Notes under the pieces: generated by a model
Told to the model about the DNA's origin: nothing
Databases searched by the model: none
Seen by the model: the letters and a program-made list of their open reading frames with translations, nothing else
Program-made: the position numbers and the translations under genes
Source: Alphaproteobacteria bacterium
GTDB lineage: Bacteria; Pseudomonadota; Alphaproteobacteria; SMXQ01
DNA: 39,495 nt
NCBI GenBank assembly: GCA_004356985.1
Contig: SMXQ01000036.1
Location: 1 to 39,495 of the forward strand
Direction of reading: 5' to 3'
Shown: positions 9,076 to 17,818 of the stretch, in pieces
Layout: every line of letters starts with the position of its first letter
Numbering within the stretch: position 1 is the first letter of the stretch

Positions 9076-10869
9076 ATGAAAACAGAGACCGGCAGCCAAG
9101 GGACCTTAGCGAACATGGCCGAACCAAGCCGCCAATCCGTCGACCCCGCCAAGGCGGTCATGCTCACCGACCTGTTGTTCACCCAGGCGGAGAGGCTGGG
9201 CAACAAACCCTTTCTCCATGGCCGCGGCGGCGATGGCAAGGAGGCCTGGGGCACCATCACCTGGGCCGAAGCTGCGGACCAGGTTCTGCGCCTGGCCGCG
9301 GGGCTCGCCGGGCTCGGCATCAGGCCCGGCGACCGCGTCGGCATCGTTTCGGAAAACCGGCCGCAATGGCTGATCGCCGATCACGCCATCATGGCCGCCG
9401 GCGCCATCAGCGTGCCGGCCTACACCACCAACACCGAAGACGACCACCACCATGTTCTCGCCGATTCCGGCGCCAGCGCCGTCATCGTCTCGACGGCGGC
9501 CCTGGCGCGAAAGCTGATGCCGGGCGCCGCCCGGGCCGACCGCTGCCGCCATATCATCACCATGGAGCCAGTGGCGGTCGACCAAAACCTGGGCTTCGAG
9601 CTCCATCTCTGGGACGACCTCCTGGCCCGGGAGCCCGCCCGGCCCCATGCCGGCGCGCGCGGCGACACGGCGTGCATCATCTATACCTCGGGGACCGGCG
9701 GCGTGCCCAAGGGGGTGATGCTGAGCCATGGCGCGATCCTCGCCAATTGCCAGGGCATCCAACACCTTTTCCGCGATTCCGTCCTCAAGGATGAAGTGTT
9801 CCTGTCCTGCCTCCCGCTGTCCCATTCCTACGAACATACCGCCGGCCAGTTCTTTCCCATCTCCATCGGCGCGGAGATTTATTACGCCGCCGGGACCGAC
9901 ACCTTGGCCGGCGACATGAGCCAAGCGCGCCCCACCATCATGACCGCGGTGCCGCGCCTCTACGAGGTGTTCAAGAGCCGGGTGACCCTGGGCCTGAAAC
10001 ACGCCTCTCCAGCGCGCCGGTCCCTGTTCCAGCGCACCCTCGAGATCGGCCGCAAACGGCTCGATGCGCCCGGCACCCTGACCTTGTGGGAGCGTCTCTT
10101 CGACGTCTTCCTGGAACGATTGGTGCGCCACAAGGTCCGCGCGCGGTTCGGCGGCCGGCTCAAGTTCATGGTCTCGGGCGGCGCCGCGCTCAACCCGGAT
10201 ATCGGCATGTTCTTCCTGTCGCTCGGCATCAATATCCTCCAGGGCTACGGCCTGACCGAAACGGCGCCGGTGATCAGCTGCAACCCACCGGACAAGATCA
10301 AGATCGCCACCGTCGGCCCGCCCTGCGCCGGCGTCGAGTGCCGCATCGCCGGCGACGGCGAAATCCTGGTCAGGGGGGAATCGGTCATGAAGGGCTATTG
10401 GAACAGGCCCGAGGCCACCCTCGAGGCGGTGCGCGACGGCTGGCTGCATACCGGCGATATCGGCGAATTCGACGCCGACGGGTATCTTCGCATCACCGAC
10501 CGCAAGAAGGACATCATCGTCAATTCGGGCGGCGACAATATCTCGCCCCAAAGGGTGGAGGGCTTCCTGACCCTGGAGCCGGAAATCTCCCAGGCCATGG
10601 TGTTCGGCGACAAGCGCGCCCACCTGGTCGCGGTCATCGTGCCCGAGGCCGCCGCCGAAGGCGAGGAGAAAGCCGCGAGGGAACTCGTCGCCGCGGCCAT
10701 GGAAAGGGTGAACGCGGCCCTCGCCCCCATCGAGCGGGTGCGCCGCTTCATTCTCGCCGATCAACCGTTCACCGTCGAAAACGGCCAAATGACGCCCACC
10801 CTCAAGGTGCGCCGCCACATTCTCATGGGCGTCTACGGCGAACGCCTGGAGGCGCTCTACCGGGCCTAG
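9076..10869 (+). CDS. Long-chain acyl-CoA synthetase (AMP-dependent)
   Basis: A member of the adenylate-forming family that activates a fatty acid with ATP to acyl-AMP and then acyl-CoA. Motifs are the phosphate loop YTSGTGGVPKGVMLSH (starting near residue 203), GYGLTETAPVISC, and the adenylation block LRITDRKKDIIVNSGGDNISP. The DRKKDI form is usual for long-chain FadD-like enzymes. The full ORF is 597 residues. A second in-frame ATG at 9115 (MAEPSRQ) is plausible, because a weak promoter (TTGGCG, 17 bases, CATTAT at 9045-9073) would place transcription start after the first ATG. It is convergent with the epimerase gene, with a repeat element between them. Confidence 0.9.
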   Translation: MKTETGSQGTLANMAEPSRQSVDPAKAVMLTDLLFTQAERLGNKPFLHGRGGDGKEAWGTITWAEAADQVLRLAAGLAGLGIRPGDRVGIVSENRPQWLIADHAIMAAGAISVPAYTTNTEDDHHHVLADSGASAVIVSTAALARKLMPGAARADRCRHIITMEPVAVDQNLGFELHLWDDLLAREPARPHAGARGDTACIIYTSGTGGVPKGVMLSHGAILANCQGIQHLFRDSVLKDEVFLSCLPLSHSYEHTAGQFFPISIGAEIYYAAGTDTLAGDMSQARPTIMTAVPRLYEVFKSRVTLGLKHASPARRSLFQRTLEIGRKRLDAPGTLTLWERLFDVFLERLVRHKVRARFGGRLKFMVSGGAALNPDIGMFFLSLGINILQGYGLTETAPVISCNPPDKIKIATVGPPCAGVECRIAGDGEILVRGESVMKGYWNRPEATLEAVRDGWLHTGDIGEFDADGYLRITDRKKDIIVNSGGDNISPQRVEGFLTLEPEISQAMVFGDKRAHLVAVIVPEAAAEGEEKAARELVAAAMERVNAALAPIERVRRFILADQPFTVENGQMTPTLKVRRHILMGVYGERLEALYRA

Positions 10870-10915
10870 GGCAAATACCTGCCATATGGTTCGATTTGGC
10901 CCGATTATGCCCTAG
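10866..10915. repeat. Repeat element copy A in an inverted repeat between convergent genes
   Basis: CTAGGGCA (10866-10873) and TGCCCTAG (10908-10915) form outer arms. The inner part (10882-10915, minus strand) reads CTAGGGCATAATCGGGCCAAATCGAACC and belongs to the CTAG repeat family described in the findings. Both flanking genes use a TAG stop that lies within or at these arms. It may act as a bidirectional terminator. Confidence 0.65.
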
Positions 10916-11892
10916 CAGCCGTGGTAGTCGCGGTACCACCGAACGAACAGCGGGATGCCGGCGGTCAGCGAAGTGGTGGGCTTGAAACCGAGGTCCCGGC
11001 CGGCAGCGGTAATGTCGGCGTAAGTTTCCTTGACGTCGCCCGGCTGCATCGGCGCCATCTTGAGGTCGGCCTTCCTGCCGGCCGCCTGCTCGATCATTTC
11101 GATGAACCGCAGCAGCTCCACCGGTTGGTTGTTGCCGATGTTGTAAACCCTGTGGGGCGCCGCGCCGTCGGCCGATTCCGGCGGCCGGTCGAGCGCCGCG
11201 AGGACCCCCGCCACCGCATCGTCGATGTAGGTGAAATCGCGGCGCATGTCGCCATGGTTGAAGACATGGATGGTCTCGCCGCGGAAGATGGCCTCGGTGA
11301 AGGCGTAGTACGCCATGTCCGGCCGGCCCCAGGGTCCGTAAACCGTGAAGAAGCGGAGCCCGGTCGCCGGAATCCCGTAAAGATGGCTGTAGGTATGGCT
11401 GATCAGCTCGTCGGCCTTCTTGGAGGCGCCATAGAGAGAGACCGGCCGCTCCACCGGATCTTCTTCCGAATAGGGTTGCTTCTGGTTGGTCCCGTAGACC
11501 GAAGACGACGACGCATAGACCAGGTGGCGGAGATCCTCCATATGGCGGCAGGTCTCCAAGATGTTGAGATGTCCCCCGATATTGTCGCGCACATAGGCTT
11601 GGGGGTTGATCAGGGAATAGCGTATCCCCGCCTGGGCCGCGAGATGGACCACCCCGGTGACGCCGCCGAGGCCGCGCGAAAGGGCCGCCATGGCGCCCTC
11701 ATCGGCGATATCGAGCCGCTTGAAGGTGAACCCGTGATGGGTTTCGAGCCGGTCGAGGCGCGCCTTTTTCAGCGCCACGTCGTAGTATTCGTTCAGGTTA
11801 TCGACGCCGATCACGTCGTCGCCGCGCGCCATCAGCGCCTCGGCGACGTGGTAGCCGATGAAACCGGCGACGCCGGTCACGAGGATGGTCAT
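10912..11892 (-). CDS. NAD-dependent epimerase, UDP-glucuronate 4-epimerase type
   Basis: A 326-residue extended short-chain dehydrogenase. The NAD-binding TGVAGFIG is at residues 6-13 and the catalytic Tyr154-Gly-Ala-Ser-Lys158 follows SVYGTNQKQPYSEEDP. VDNLNEYYDVALKKARL and the HLAAQAGIRYSLINPQAY block match the UDP-glucuronate epimerase (LpsL/CapI) group, which makes UDP-galacturonate for surface polysaccharide; substrate is inferred. The ATG at 11892 begins exactly at the Rossmann strand, with AGGAGG about 12 bases upstream; the longer ORF start is rejected. No polysaccharide genes are adjacent. Confidence 0.88.
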   Translation of the reverse strand: MTILVTGVAGFIGYHVAEALMARGDDVIGVDNLNEYYDVALKKARLDRLETHHGFTFKRLDIADEGAMAALSRGLGGVTGVVHLAAQAGIRYSLINPQAYVRDNIGGHLNILETCRHMEDLRHLVYASSSSVYGTNQKQPYSEEDPVERPVSLYGASKKADELISHTYSHLYGIPATGLRFFTVYGPWGRPDMAYYAFTEAIFRGETIHVFNHGDMRRDFTYIDDAVAGVLAALDRPPESADGAAPHRVYNIGNNQPVELLRFIEMIEQAAGRKADLKMAPMQPGDVKETYADITAAGRDLGFKPTTSLTAGIPLFVRWYRDYHGC

Positions 11893-12025
11893 GGGCGGAT
11901 CGCCCCTCCTTGCCAAATCCCCCACCGTATAGCCTGGTGGGCGGGCAAAATCACCCCTCACGAAGAATCCGGGTCATCGCCTGGCGCCGCCGGGAAGGCC
12001 GGCGACCAGGGCATGCTCCCATGAC

Positions 12026-12244
12026 GACCCCCACCGCAATACGGCCGAGCGCAGGCTTGAGAGGGCGGAGCGGGAAGAGTATGAACAGGACCTGACGCGC
12101 ATTTGCCGGTCTCTCGGCCCTGAGAGTTTCGGCCTTTGCCTTAAACTTGCGGCCCTGCCGCTGGCGGCCCGTGGCTTCGGCCGCGTGAAACAGGCCGCCG
12201 TGGAGAAGATCGCGCCGCGCGGAGATTCGCGCCGCCCTCGATAA
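12026..12244 (+). pseudogene. 3' remnant of an indolepyruvate ferredoxin oxidoreductase-like gene
   Basis: The frame ending in TAA at 12242-12244 reads protein-like from about 12026: NTAERRLERAEREEYEQDL, then LCLKLAALPLAARGFGRVKQ. This resembles the extreme C-terminus (DUF6537 region) of large indolepyruvate oxidoreductases, where a TAERR..ER..IAEYE segment is followed by ..ALP..IRGFGHVK. Upstream in the same frame the sequence loses coding character and meets a stop at 11930. No start codon or remainder of the more than 1,100-residue protein is present, so this looks like a deletion relic. It is absent from the ORF track. Confidence 0.5.
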
Positions 12245-12252
12245 GGAGGACC

Positions 12253-12369
12253 ATGGTCAACTGGCCGCACAATAGGTTTTGGATGACGCCGATCGCGGCC
12301 CCCGAGAGCGGCCCCCTCGCCGCCGACCCCATGGCCAGGTCCTTGCCAGCAGGTGAAACCACGCGGTGA
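12253..12369 (+). CDS. Small ORF (38 aa) coupled to the first MFS gene
   Basis: An ATG at 12253 sits 3 bases after AAGGAGGA, the best Shine-Dalgarno sequence in this region, and opens a 38-codon frame, MVNWPHNRFWMTPIAAPESG and on. Its TGA (12367-12369) overlaps the GTG start of the first MFS gene as GTGA. It could be a leader peptide that couples translation to the transporter. It could also be a chance frame left in relic sequence next to the indolepyruvate oxidoreductase fragment. I recognise no function in the peptide. Confidence 0.4.
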   Translation: MVNWPHNRFWMTPIAAPESGPLAADPMARSLPAGETTR

Positions 12370-13637
12370 GCATGGTCAGCCCCTTGACCGGGTTCACGCG
12401 GGCCATGCGCCATCGCCACTACCGGAACTACACCTGCGGCAGTGTGCTGTCGTTGATCGGCACCTGGACCCACCGGGTGGCGCTCGGCTGGCTAAGCTGG
12501 CAACTGACCGGGTCCTACGCCTGGCTCGGCATCATCGCCTTCGCCGATATGTTCGTGATGATGCTGTTTTCCCCCCTCGCCGGCGACCTCGCCGACCGCA
12601 TGGACCGGCGGAGAGTCGCGTTCTGGTCCCAATTCGCGATGATGTGCCAGGCGATAACCATCGCCGTCCTGGTGTTTGCCGACCTGATGGGCATCTGGCT
12701 GCTGTTGACCATGACCCTTCTGCTCGGCGTGATGCACGCCTATCACACCGCCTCGCGGCTTGCCATGGTGCCCAATTTGGTCCCCTTGGAAGACCTGACG
12801 CCGGCCATCGCCATCAATTCCCTGATCTTCAACGTGGCGCGTTTCCTGGGCCCGGCGGTGGCCGGTTTGATCATCGCCAATTTCGGCGTGGGACCGGCCT
12901 TCGCCTTCAACGCCTTGACCTTCACCGTCTTTCTGGTGGTGCTGGGACGGCTCGAACTGCTGCGCGAAGAACACCGGCCCGGCCCCAGCCAGGGCGTGTT
13001 CTCCAATATCGCCCATGGGGTGCGTTACGCGGTGGGGCACGCCGGGATCGGGCCGCTCTTGGTGATGCTGACCATCACCGCCTTCGCCGGACGGTCGCTG
13101 CCCGACCTGCTGCCCGGATTCGCCGATGCCGTTTTCCGGCGCGGGCCGGAGGGCCTCGCCTGGCTGACCTCGATGATGGGGCTGGGCGCCATGCTGTCTG
13201 GATTCGTGTTCCTGGCCCGCGACGGTGTGGTGGGAATGACCGCCATCGTGCTGCACTGCCTGGTGCTGCTCGGACTTACCATGATCGTGTTCGTGTTGTT
13301 CGATACCTTCTGGGTCGCCTTGGTAATGATCGCGGGGATCGGCTTCTTCATGAACCTCAACTCCATCGGCGTCCTCAATCTCATGCAGAACGTGGTGGAC
13401 GGCCCCCTGCGCGGCCGGGTGATGTCGATCTACACGATCCTCCATCAAGGGGCGCCGGCGGCCGGCACGCTGCTGCTCGGCGCCACCGCCGAATACACCG
13501 GCCTGGCTTGGCCGGTGGCGGCGGCGGGAATGCTGGGGATCGTGTTCTGGCTGGTGATGCTGCCCAGGCTCGGCGCCATGACCGCGGCGCTAGAGGGCGC
13601 GGCCCACGCCGCGCCGCGCGCGGGGACCGGCGCTTGA
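12366..13637 (+). CDS. MFS transporter, first of a tandem pair
   Basis: A 423-residue inner-membrane protein with about 12 hydrophobic segments, of the MFS_3/EntS-like group of exporters. The motif-A type loop GDLADRMDRRRV lies between helices 2 and 3, and LLPGFADAVFRRGPEGLAWL starts the second half. I use the GTG at 12366, which overlaps the stop of the 38-codon ORF; an ATG two codons later (12372) is the alternative. The following gene is clearly paralogous and overlaps by 4 bases, so the two are probably made together. The substrate is unknown. Confidence 0.85.
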   Translation: MSMVSPLTGFTRAMRHRHYRNYTCGSVLSLIGTWTHRVALGWLSWQLTGSYAWLGIIAFADMFVMMLFSPLAGDLADRMDRRRVAFWSQFAMMCQAITIAVLVFADLMGIWLLLTMTLLLGVMHAYHTASRLAMVPNLVPLEDLTPAIAINSLIFNVARFLGPAVAGLIIANFGVGPAFAFNALTFTVFLVVLGRLELLREEHRPGPSQGVFSNIAHGVRYAVGHAGIGPLLVMLTITAFAGRSLPDLLPGFADAVFRRGPEGLAWLTSMMGLGAMLSGFVFLARDGVVGMTAIVLHCLVLLGLTMIVFVLFDTFWVALVMIAGIGFFMNLNSIGVLNLMQNVVDGPLRGRVMSIYTILHQGAPAAGTLLLGATAEYTGLAWPVAAAGMLGIVFWLVMLPRLGAMTAALEGAAHAAPRAGTGA

Positions 13638-14881
13638 TCCGAACCGGCAGCTGGAGCCATGTCGTCCAGGCGCTCCGCCACCGCGACCACAGGCGGTTCA
13701 ACGCGACCCTGTTTCCGGCCCTGATCAGCCTGTGGGGCCAGCGCACCGGAATCGGCTGGCTGACCTGGGAGCTGACCCATTCGCCGACCTGGCTGGGCAT
13801 CGTCGCCGCCGCCGACCTGCTGCCAGGGATTTTTCTTTCGCCCTTCGCCGGGGTGACCGCCGACCGCGCCGTGCCGCTCAAGATGATGCGCCTTACCCAG
13901 GGCATCATCCTGGCGCACGCCCTAATGCTGGCTGTCCTCACGGCTAACGGTTGGATCAATGTCTGGATCCTTTTGGCCCTGTCGTTGCTCACCGGCGTCA
14001 ATCAGCCCTACGCCATAGCCGCCCGCATGGTGTTCTTCCCGCACCTGGTTCCCAGGGATGAGCTCGGCACCGCCGTCACCATCAATTCCACCATCTTCAA
14101 CCTTGGCCGGGCGGTGGGTCCGGCGCTGGCCGGCCTGATGATCGGACCGTTGGGCGTCGCCTCTGTATTTTTCCTGAATTTCGCGGCCTTCCTGGCGCAT
14201 TGGATCAACCTGTTCCGCATCCGCGCGGTCCGCGTCGAGCGCCACGCCGCCCAGCGCCGGGGGATGTTGGCCGAGGTGGCCGAGGGACTGCGCTATACGG
14301 CGCGGCATCCCGGCATCGGGCCGTTGCTTCTGCTTTTGGTGGTGGCATCCATGATGTCGCGCCCGCTTGGCGAATTGCTGCCCGGTTTCGCCGACGAAGT
14401 CTTCGCCCGCGGCCCCCAGGGACTGGGGTGGCTCTTGACCGCCATGGGCGTGGGCGGGCTGCTCGGCGCCATCTGGCTCACCGGCCGCGCGCCGGGGAAG
14501 GGACTGACCAACGTGGTGCTGTCGACGACCCTGGTCATGGGCCTGGCCCTGCCCGCCTTCGCCTTGGTGGAGAATTTCTCCATGGCGCTGGGTTTCCTGG
14601 TGATTCTGGGCTTCATGCTGGTGGTTTCGGGAACCGGCACCCAGGCATTGATGCAGATGGCGGTGGCGAGCGCGTTCCGGGGCCGGGTGATGTCGCTTTA
14701 TTCGGTGGTGTTCCGGGGCATGCCGGCGATCGGCGCCATCGTCCTTGGCCTGGTGGCCGAGGTTTTGGGGTTGGGCCTGGCGGTGGCCGGCGCCGGCGTG
14801 ATCTGCGTGTTGGCCTGGGCCGCCGCCCTGCCCAGGCGCGGAACCCTGCAGGCCGCCCTGGAGGCGCCGCCCGAGGATTGA
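13634..14881 (+). CDS. MFS transporter, second of a tandem pair
   Basis: A 415-residue paralogue of the preceding transporter. Both share GIGPLL, LLPGFAD and RGRVMSLYSV/RGRVMSIYTI blocks. The first in-frame start is a TTG at 13634 that overlaps the preceding TGA as TTGA; no ATG or GTG occurs before the conserved helix 1. The ORF track joins this frame to unrelated antiparallel coding upstream (842 residues); only the part from 13634 is real. The motif-A loop is weaker here (GVTADRAVPLKMM), losing the basic run, so the two copies have diverged. Confidence 0.82.
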   Translation: MIRTGSWSHVVQALRHRDHRRFNATLFPALISLWGQRTGIGWLTWELTHSPTWLGIVAAADLLPGIFLSPFAGVTADRAVPLKMMRLTQGIILAHALMLAVLTANGWINVWILLALSLLTGVNQPYAIAARMVFFPHLVPRDELGTAVTINSTIFNLGRAVGPALAGLMIGPLGVASVFFLNFAAFLAHWINLFRIRAVRVERHAAQRRGMLAEVAEGLRYTARHPGIGPLLLLLVVASMMSRPLGELLPGFADEVFARGPQGLGWLLTAMGVGGLLGAIWLTGRAPGKGLTNVVLSTTLVMGLALPAFALVENFSMALGFLVILGFMLVVSGTGTQALMQMAVASAFRGRVMSLYSVVFRGMPAIGAIVLGLVAEVLGLGLAVAGAGVICVLAWAAALPRRGTLQAALEAPPED

Positions 14882-14888
14882 CGCCCAA

Positions 14889-14910
14889 GGCGGGGACGGC
14901 GCGTCCCGCC
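14889..14910 (+). terminator. Hairpin after the MFS pair
   Basis: GGCGGGGACG (14889-14898) pairs with CGTCCCGCC (14902-14910) with one bulged G, 7 bases after the stop codon. No T run follows, so intrinsic termination is uncertain. Confidence 0.3.
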
Positions 14911-14947
14911 GGGGAAATCCGCTTAAATATATTTCTCTCCCCATCCC

Positions 14948-14977
14948 TTGTCGCGGGTAGGCATCGATCCCTATATT
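14948..14977 (+). promoter_or_regulatory. Probable nadA promoter
   Basis: TTGTCG and TATATT are separated by 18 bases, giving a leader of about 85 bases before the nadA ATG. This fits the AT-rich context between the MFS gene and nadA. Confidence 0.45.
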
Positions 14978-14991
14978 GAGTATCACTTAAC

Positions 14992-15015
14992 GCACGGCCC
15001 CAATGGGGGCCGTGC
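14992..15015 (+). promoter_or_regulatory. Perfect hairpin in the nadA leader
   Basis: GCACGGCCCC (14992-15001) and GGGGCCGTGC (15006-15015) form a perfect 10-bp stem with an AATG loop just downstream of the predicted transcription start. No T run follows. It could be an operator or an mRNA-stabilising structure; no known NAD-responsive motif was recognised. Confidence 0.5.
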
Positions 15016-15067
15016 CGGTCAGGCGGATCACCAAGGACCGATCCCGAAAAGGCGAGGAATTTCCCCC

Positions 15068-16072
15068 ATGAGCACGATGGAAGCCTTTGATTTTACAGAG
15101 GAAATTGCCCGCATCACCGCCCCGCTCTATGAGCGCGTCAAGACGGTCATCCCGGAAGCGGAGTGGCTGGTTCACGCGCCCTATGTGGCGGCCATAAACA
15201 AGCTCAAGGTGGAGCGCAACGCGGTCATCCTGGCGCATAACTACATGACGCCGGAAATCTTTCATTGCGTCGGCGATTTATGCGGGGATTCCCTGGCCCT
15301 CGCCAAGATGGCCCAGGACACCGACGCCGAGGTGATCCTGCTCGCCGGCGTCCATTTCATGGCCGAGACGGCGAAGCTGCTCAACCCGGACAAAACCGTC
15401 CTGATGCCCGACCTGGGCGCCGGCTGCACCCTGGCGTCTTCCATCACCGGTGCCGATGTCCGCGCCCTGAAGGTGGCCCATCCCGGACGCCCGGTGGTGA
15501 CCTATGTCAACACCTCGGCCGAGGTAAAGGCGGAATCAGACATCTGTTGCACCTCGTCCAATGCCGTGAAGGTGGTCGAATCCCTCGGCGTCGACGAAGT
15601 GATCATGATCCCTGACGAATACCTATCGGGGTTCGTCGCCAGCCAGACCAAGGTCAAGATCATCCCCTGGAAGGGCCATTGCGTGGTTCACGAAGCCTTC
15701 ACCGCCGCCGAAATCGCTGAATACCGGGATATGTACGACGACATCGCCGTCATCGCCCATCCCGAATGCCCCGGCGAGGTGCGCGACGCCGCGGATTTCG
15801 TCGGCTCCACCAGTGCCATGATCGATTGGGTCCGGACCCACAAACCCAAACGCGTATTCATGGTCACCGAATGCTCCATGAGCGACAATGTCGCCGCCGA
15901 GGAGCCCGAGGTGGAGTTCATCCGGCCCTGCAACCTGTGCCCCTACATGAAGATGATCACCCTGCCCAAGATCCTGGCCGCGCTCGAGACCCTGGAGCCG
16001 AGGGTGGAAATTCCCGAAGACGTGGCGCGGCGCGCCCGGGTCTCGGTGGAACGCATGGTCGCGGTCGCCTGA
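15068..16072 (+). CDS. nadA: Quinolinate synthase A
   Basis: NadA condenses iminoaspartate with dihydroxyacetone phosphate to quinolinate in de novo NAD synthesis, using an oxygen-sensitive [4Fe-4S] cluster. From the ATG at 15068 the protein has 334 residues. The three expected cluster ligands are Cys120 (LGAGCTL), Cys205 (KGHCVVH) and Cys291 (CNLCPYMK, with Cys288 the alternative). The substrate motifs AHNYM and [10 protein letters not shown] are present. The ORF-track start at 14948 lies in the promoter. nadB and nadC, the usual partners, are not in the window. Confidence 0.96.
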   Translation: MSTMEAFDFTEEIARITAPLYERVKTVIPEAEWLVHAPYVAAINKLKVERNAVILAHNYMTPEIFHCVGDLCGDSLALAKMAQDTDAEVILLAGVHFMAETAKLLNPDKTVLMPDLGAGCTLASSITGADVRALKVAHPGRPVVTYVNTSAEVKAESDICCTSSNAVKVVESLGVDEVIMIPDEYLSGFVASQTKVKIIPWKGHCVVHEAFTAAEIAEYRDMYDDIAVIAHPECPGEVRDAADFVGSTSAMIDWVRTHKPKRVFMVTECSMSDNVAAEEPEVEFIRPCNLCPYMKMITLPKILAALETLEPRVEIPEDVARRARVSVERMVAVA

Positions 16073-16106
16073 CCGGCGGTGGGGTATCCGCCGCGGGCCA
16101 GCGCCC

Positions 16107-16427
16107 TCAGGCGGCCCCGGTTTCCTTCGATGCTTCGGCGTCCGAATGCTCCTTGAAGGCGGCCTTTTGTTCCGCCGTCGCTTCGGTCTGGTACTTGGCC
16201 TTCCACTGGTCGTAGGGCATGCCGTAGATGCTCTCGCGGATGGCTTCGAATTCGACCTCGACGCCGCGTTCGTCGGCCGCCGCCTTCATCCATTTGGACA
16301 AGCAGTTGCGGCAGAACCCGGCCAGGGTCATCAGCTCGATGTTCTGCACCTGGGGTTGGTTGCGCAGGTGTTCCACCAGGGTGCGGAACGCCGCCGCCTC
16401 TAGCTCCGTCCGTGTTTGATCGTCCAT
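16107..16427 (-). CDS. DUF1244 domain protein
   Basis: This 106-residue protein matches the small DUF1244 family common in proteobacteria. The characteristic core is GFCRNCLSKWMKAAADERG (about 42-60) followed by IRESIYGMPYDQWKAKYQ. The two cysteines in FCRNC are conserved in the family and could bind a metal, though that is inference. The start ATG at 16427 follows GAGAGGAG at a good distance. It is convergent with nadA. The molecular function is unknown. Confidence 0.88.
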   Translation of the reverse strand: MDDQTRTELEAAAFRTLVEHLRNQPQVQNIELMTLAGFCRNCLSKWMKAAADERGVEVEFEAIRESIYGMPYDQWKAKYQTEATAEQKAAFKEHSDAEASKETGAA

Positions 16428-16511
16428 GGGGTGCTCCTCTCAAAGGATAGATATGGCACTTTGACTCAGCCTCGCCAAGGGCAAGGTCCAATTTCACCCC
16501 TCCCGCGCCGC

Positions 16512-16526
16512 CTAGAGCATTTTCCG
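16512..16526 (-). repeat. Half copy E of the CTAG repeat at the glcF stop
   Basis: CTAGAGCATTTTCC on the plus strand matches the first half of the repeat family. Its CTAG supplies the TAG stop codon of glcF. The second, AAATTG-containing half is absent. Confidence 0.5.
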
Positions 16527-17816
16527 GGGCGCCGGCCCGCCCTGGGCCCAGTCGATCAGTTCCACCATATGGACCACCGGCGCTTCAAGGCGGGGGGCGA
16601 GTTGCATCATGCAACCGAGATTCGACGATGCCACGGCATCCGCCGCGAGGCGATTGAGGGAGCGCGCCTTGTCGGCGCCCAAAACGGCCGCGGTTTCCGG
16701 CTCGGTGAGGTTGTAAGTGCCGGCCGACCCGCAGCAAACCGGGCCCTCGGCGGGCTCCACCACCTCGAACCCGGCGTCCCGGAGAAGCCCGGAACTGGAC
16801 CCCGCCGCCCCCTGCCCGTTGGCCAGCGAACAGGGCGCCTGCCAAGCGATGCGCCGGGCCGGGCCCGAGGGCGGATACCCGAGCCCGAGCCCGTCGAGGA
16901 ATTCGCCGGCATCACGCACCAAACCCGCCACCCGGCGCGCCGGCGCTTCCCACTCCTGGTCGCCAACGAACAGGCCACCGTAGGCTTTCATCAACGTGCC
17001 GCAGCCCGAGGCGGTCTGGACCACCGCGTCCAAGCCCCCGCCATCGGCCTCCATAAGGACCCGGGCGATCACCTTGCGGGCATGGGCGCGGGCCGCGGAG
17101 CCCTGGCCCAGATGTTCGTTGAGCGCCCCGCAGCAGGCGGCGTCGCCCAACACCACCGCCTCGATGCCGGCGCGGTTGAGGATACGAATCAGGGCGCCGT
17201 TGATCTCCGGCGCCAGGACGGATTGGGCGCAACCGGTGATCATGGCGATGCGCCCCCGGGGAGGCCCTTGGGGCGGATAGGTTCCGGGCACCACCCTTTC
17301 GGTCCGCACCTGGCCGCCGGCGGCCAAGGCCAGCCCGGCGCTCAGCGTGCCTCCCAGCAGGTGGCGCAAGGGGGCCAAGGGCCGGACCATGCGCATGAGG
17401 ATGGTGAAAAGACCGGGATTCGGCAGCACCCGGCCGAGAAGCGCGCGCAGCGATCGCTGCCACGGGCCACGCCGGGTGCGCTCTTCCACCACGTCGCGGG
17501 CGATGCCGATGAGGCTGCGGTAATCGACCCCGGAGGGGCAGGCGGGCATGCAGGCGAGGCATCCCACACAGCGGTCCAAATGGGTCACGATGGAGGGATC
17601 GGGCGGCGGCGGCGGCCCGGCGGTCTCCGCGCCCGCTTCCAGAAGGTCGCGGATCAGCCAGATTCGGCCGCGGGGCCCGTCGAGTTCGTCGCCGGTGAGC
17701 CGGTAAGTGGGGCAGGCCGGTGCGCAGAACCCGCAATGAACGCAATTCCTGAGAATCTCGTCGGCGGCGCGGATGCGGGGATCGGCGCGTTGGCTCTCGG
17801 TGAACCCGGTTCGCAT
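16512..17816 (-). CDS. glcF: Glycolate oxidase iron-sulfur subunit GlcF
   Basis: The electron-transfer subunit of glycolate dehydrogenase, 434 residues. Two ferredoxin-type [4Fe-4S] motifs are at Cys25-28-31-35 (CVHCGFCAPACP) and Cys83-86-89-93 (CVGCLACMPACP). Two CCG-type motifs follow (GDAACCGAL and PVCCGSAGTYN), the hallmark of GlcF and heterodisulfide reductase-like proteins. It is the last gene of glcD-glcE-glcF, 2 bases after glcE, and its last codons overlap a repeat element. Confidence 0.94.
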   Translation of the reverse strand: MRTGFTESQRADPRIRAADEILRNCVHCGFCAPACPTYRLTGDELDGPRGRIWLIRDLLEAGAETAGPPPPPDPSIVTHLDRCVGCLACMPACPSGVDYRSLIGIARDVVEERTRRGPWQRSLRALLGRVLPNPGLFTILMRMVRPLAPLRHLLGGTLSAGLALAAGGQVRTERVVPGTYPPQGPPRGRIAMITGCAQSVLAPEINGALIRILNRAGIEAVVLGDAACCGALNEHLGQGSAARAHARKVIARVLMEADGGGLDAVVQTASGCGTLMKAYGGLFVGDQEWEAPARRVAGLVRDAGEFLDGLGLGYPPSGPARRIAWQAPCSLANGQGAAGSSSGLLRDAGFEVVEPAEGPVCCGSAGTYNLTEPETAAVLGADKARSLNRLAADAVASSNLGCMMQLAPRLEAPVVHMVELIDWAQGGPAPRKML

Positions 17817-17818
17817 GC

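Noticed and set aside
12353-13633. First half of the 842-codon ORF that ends as the second MFS gene
   Set aside because: Arg/Pro-rich out-of-frame reading of the first MFS gene; only the part from 13634 is real.
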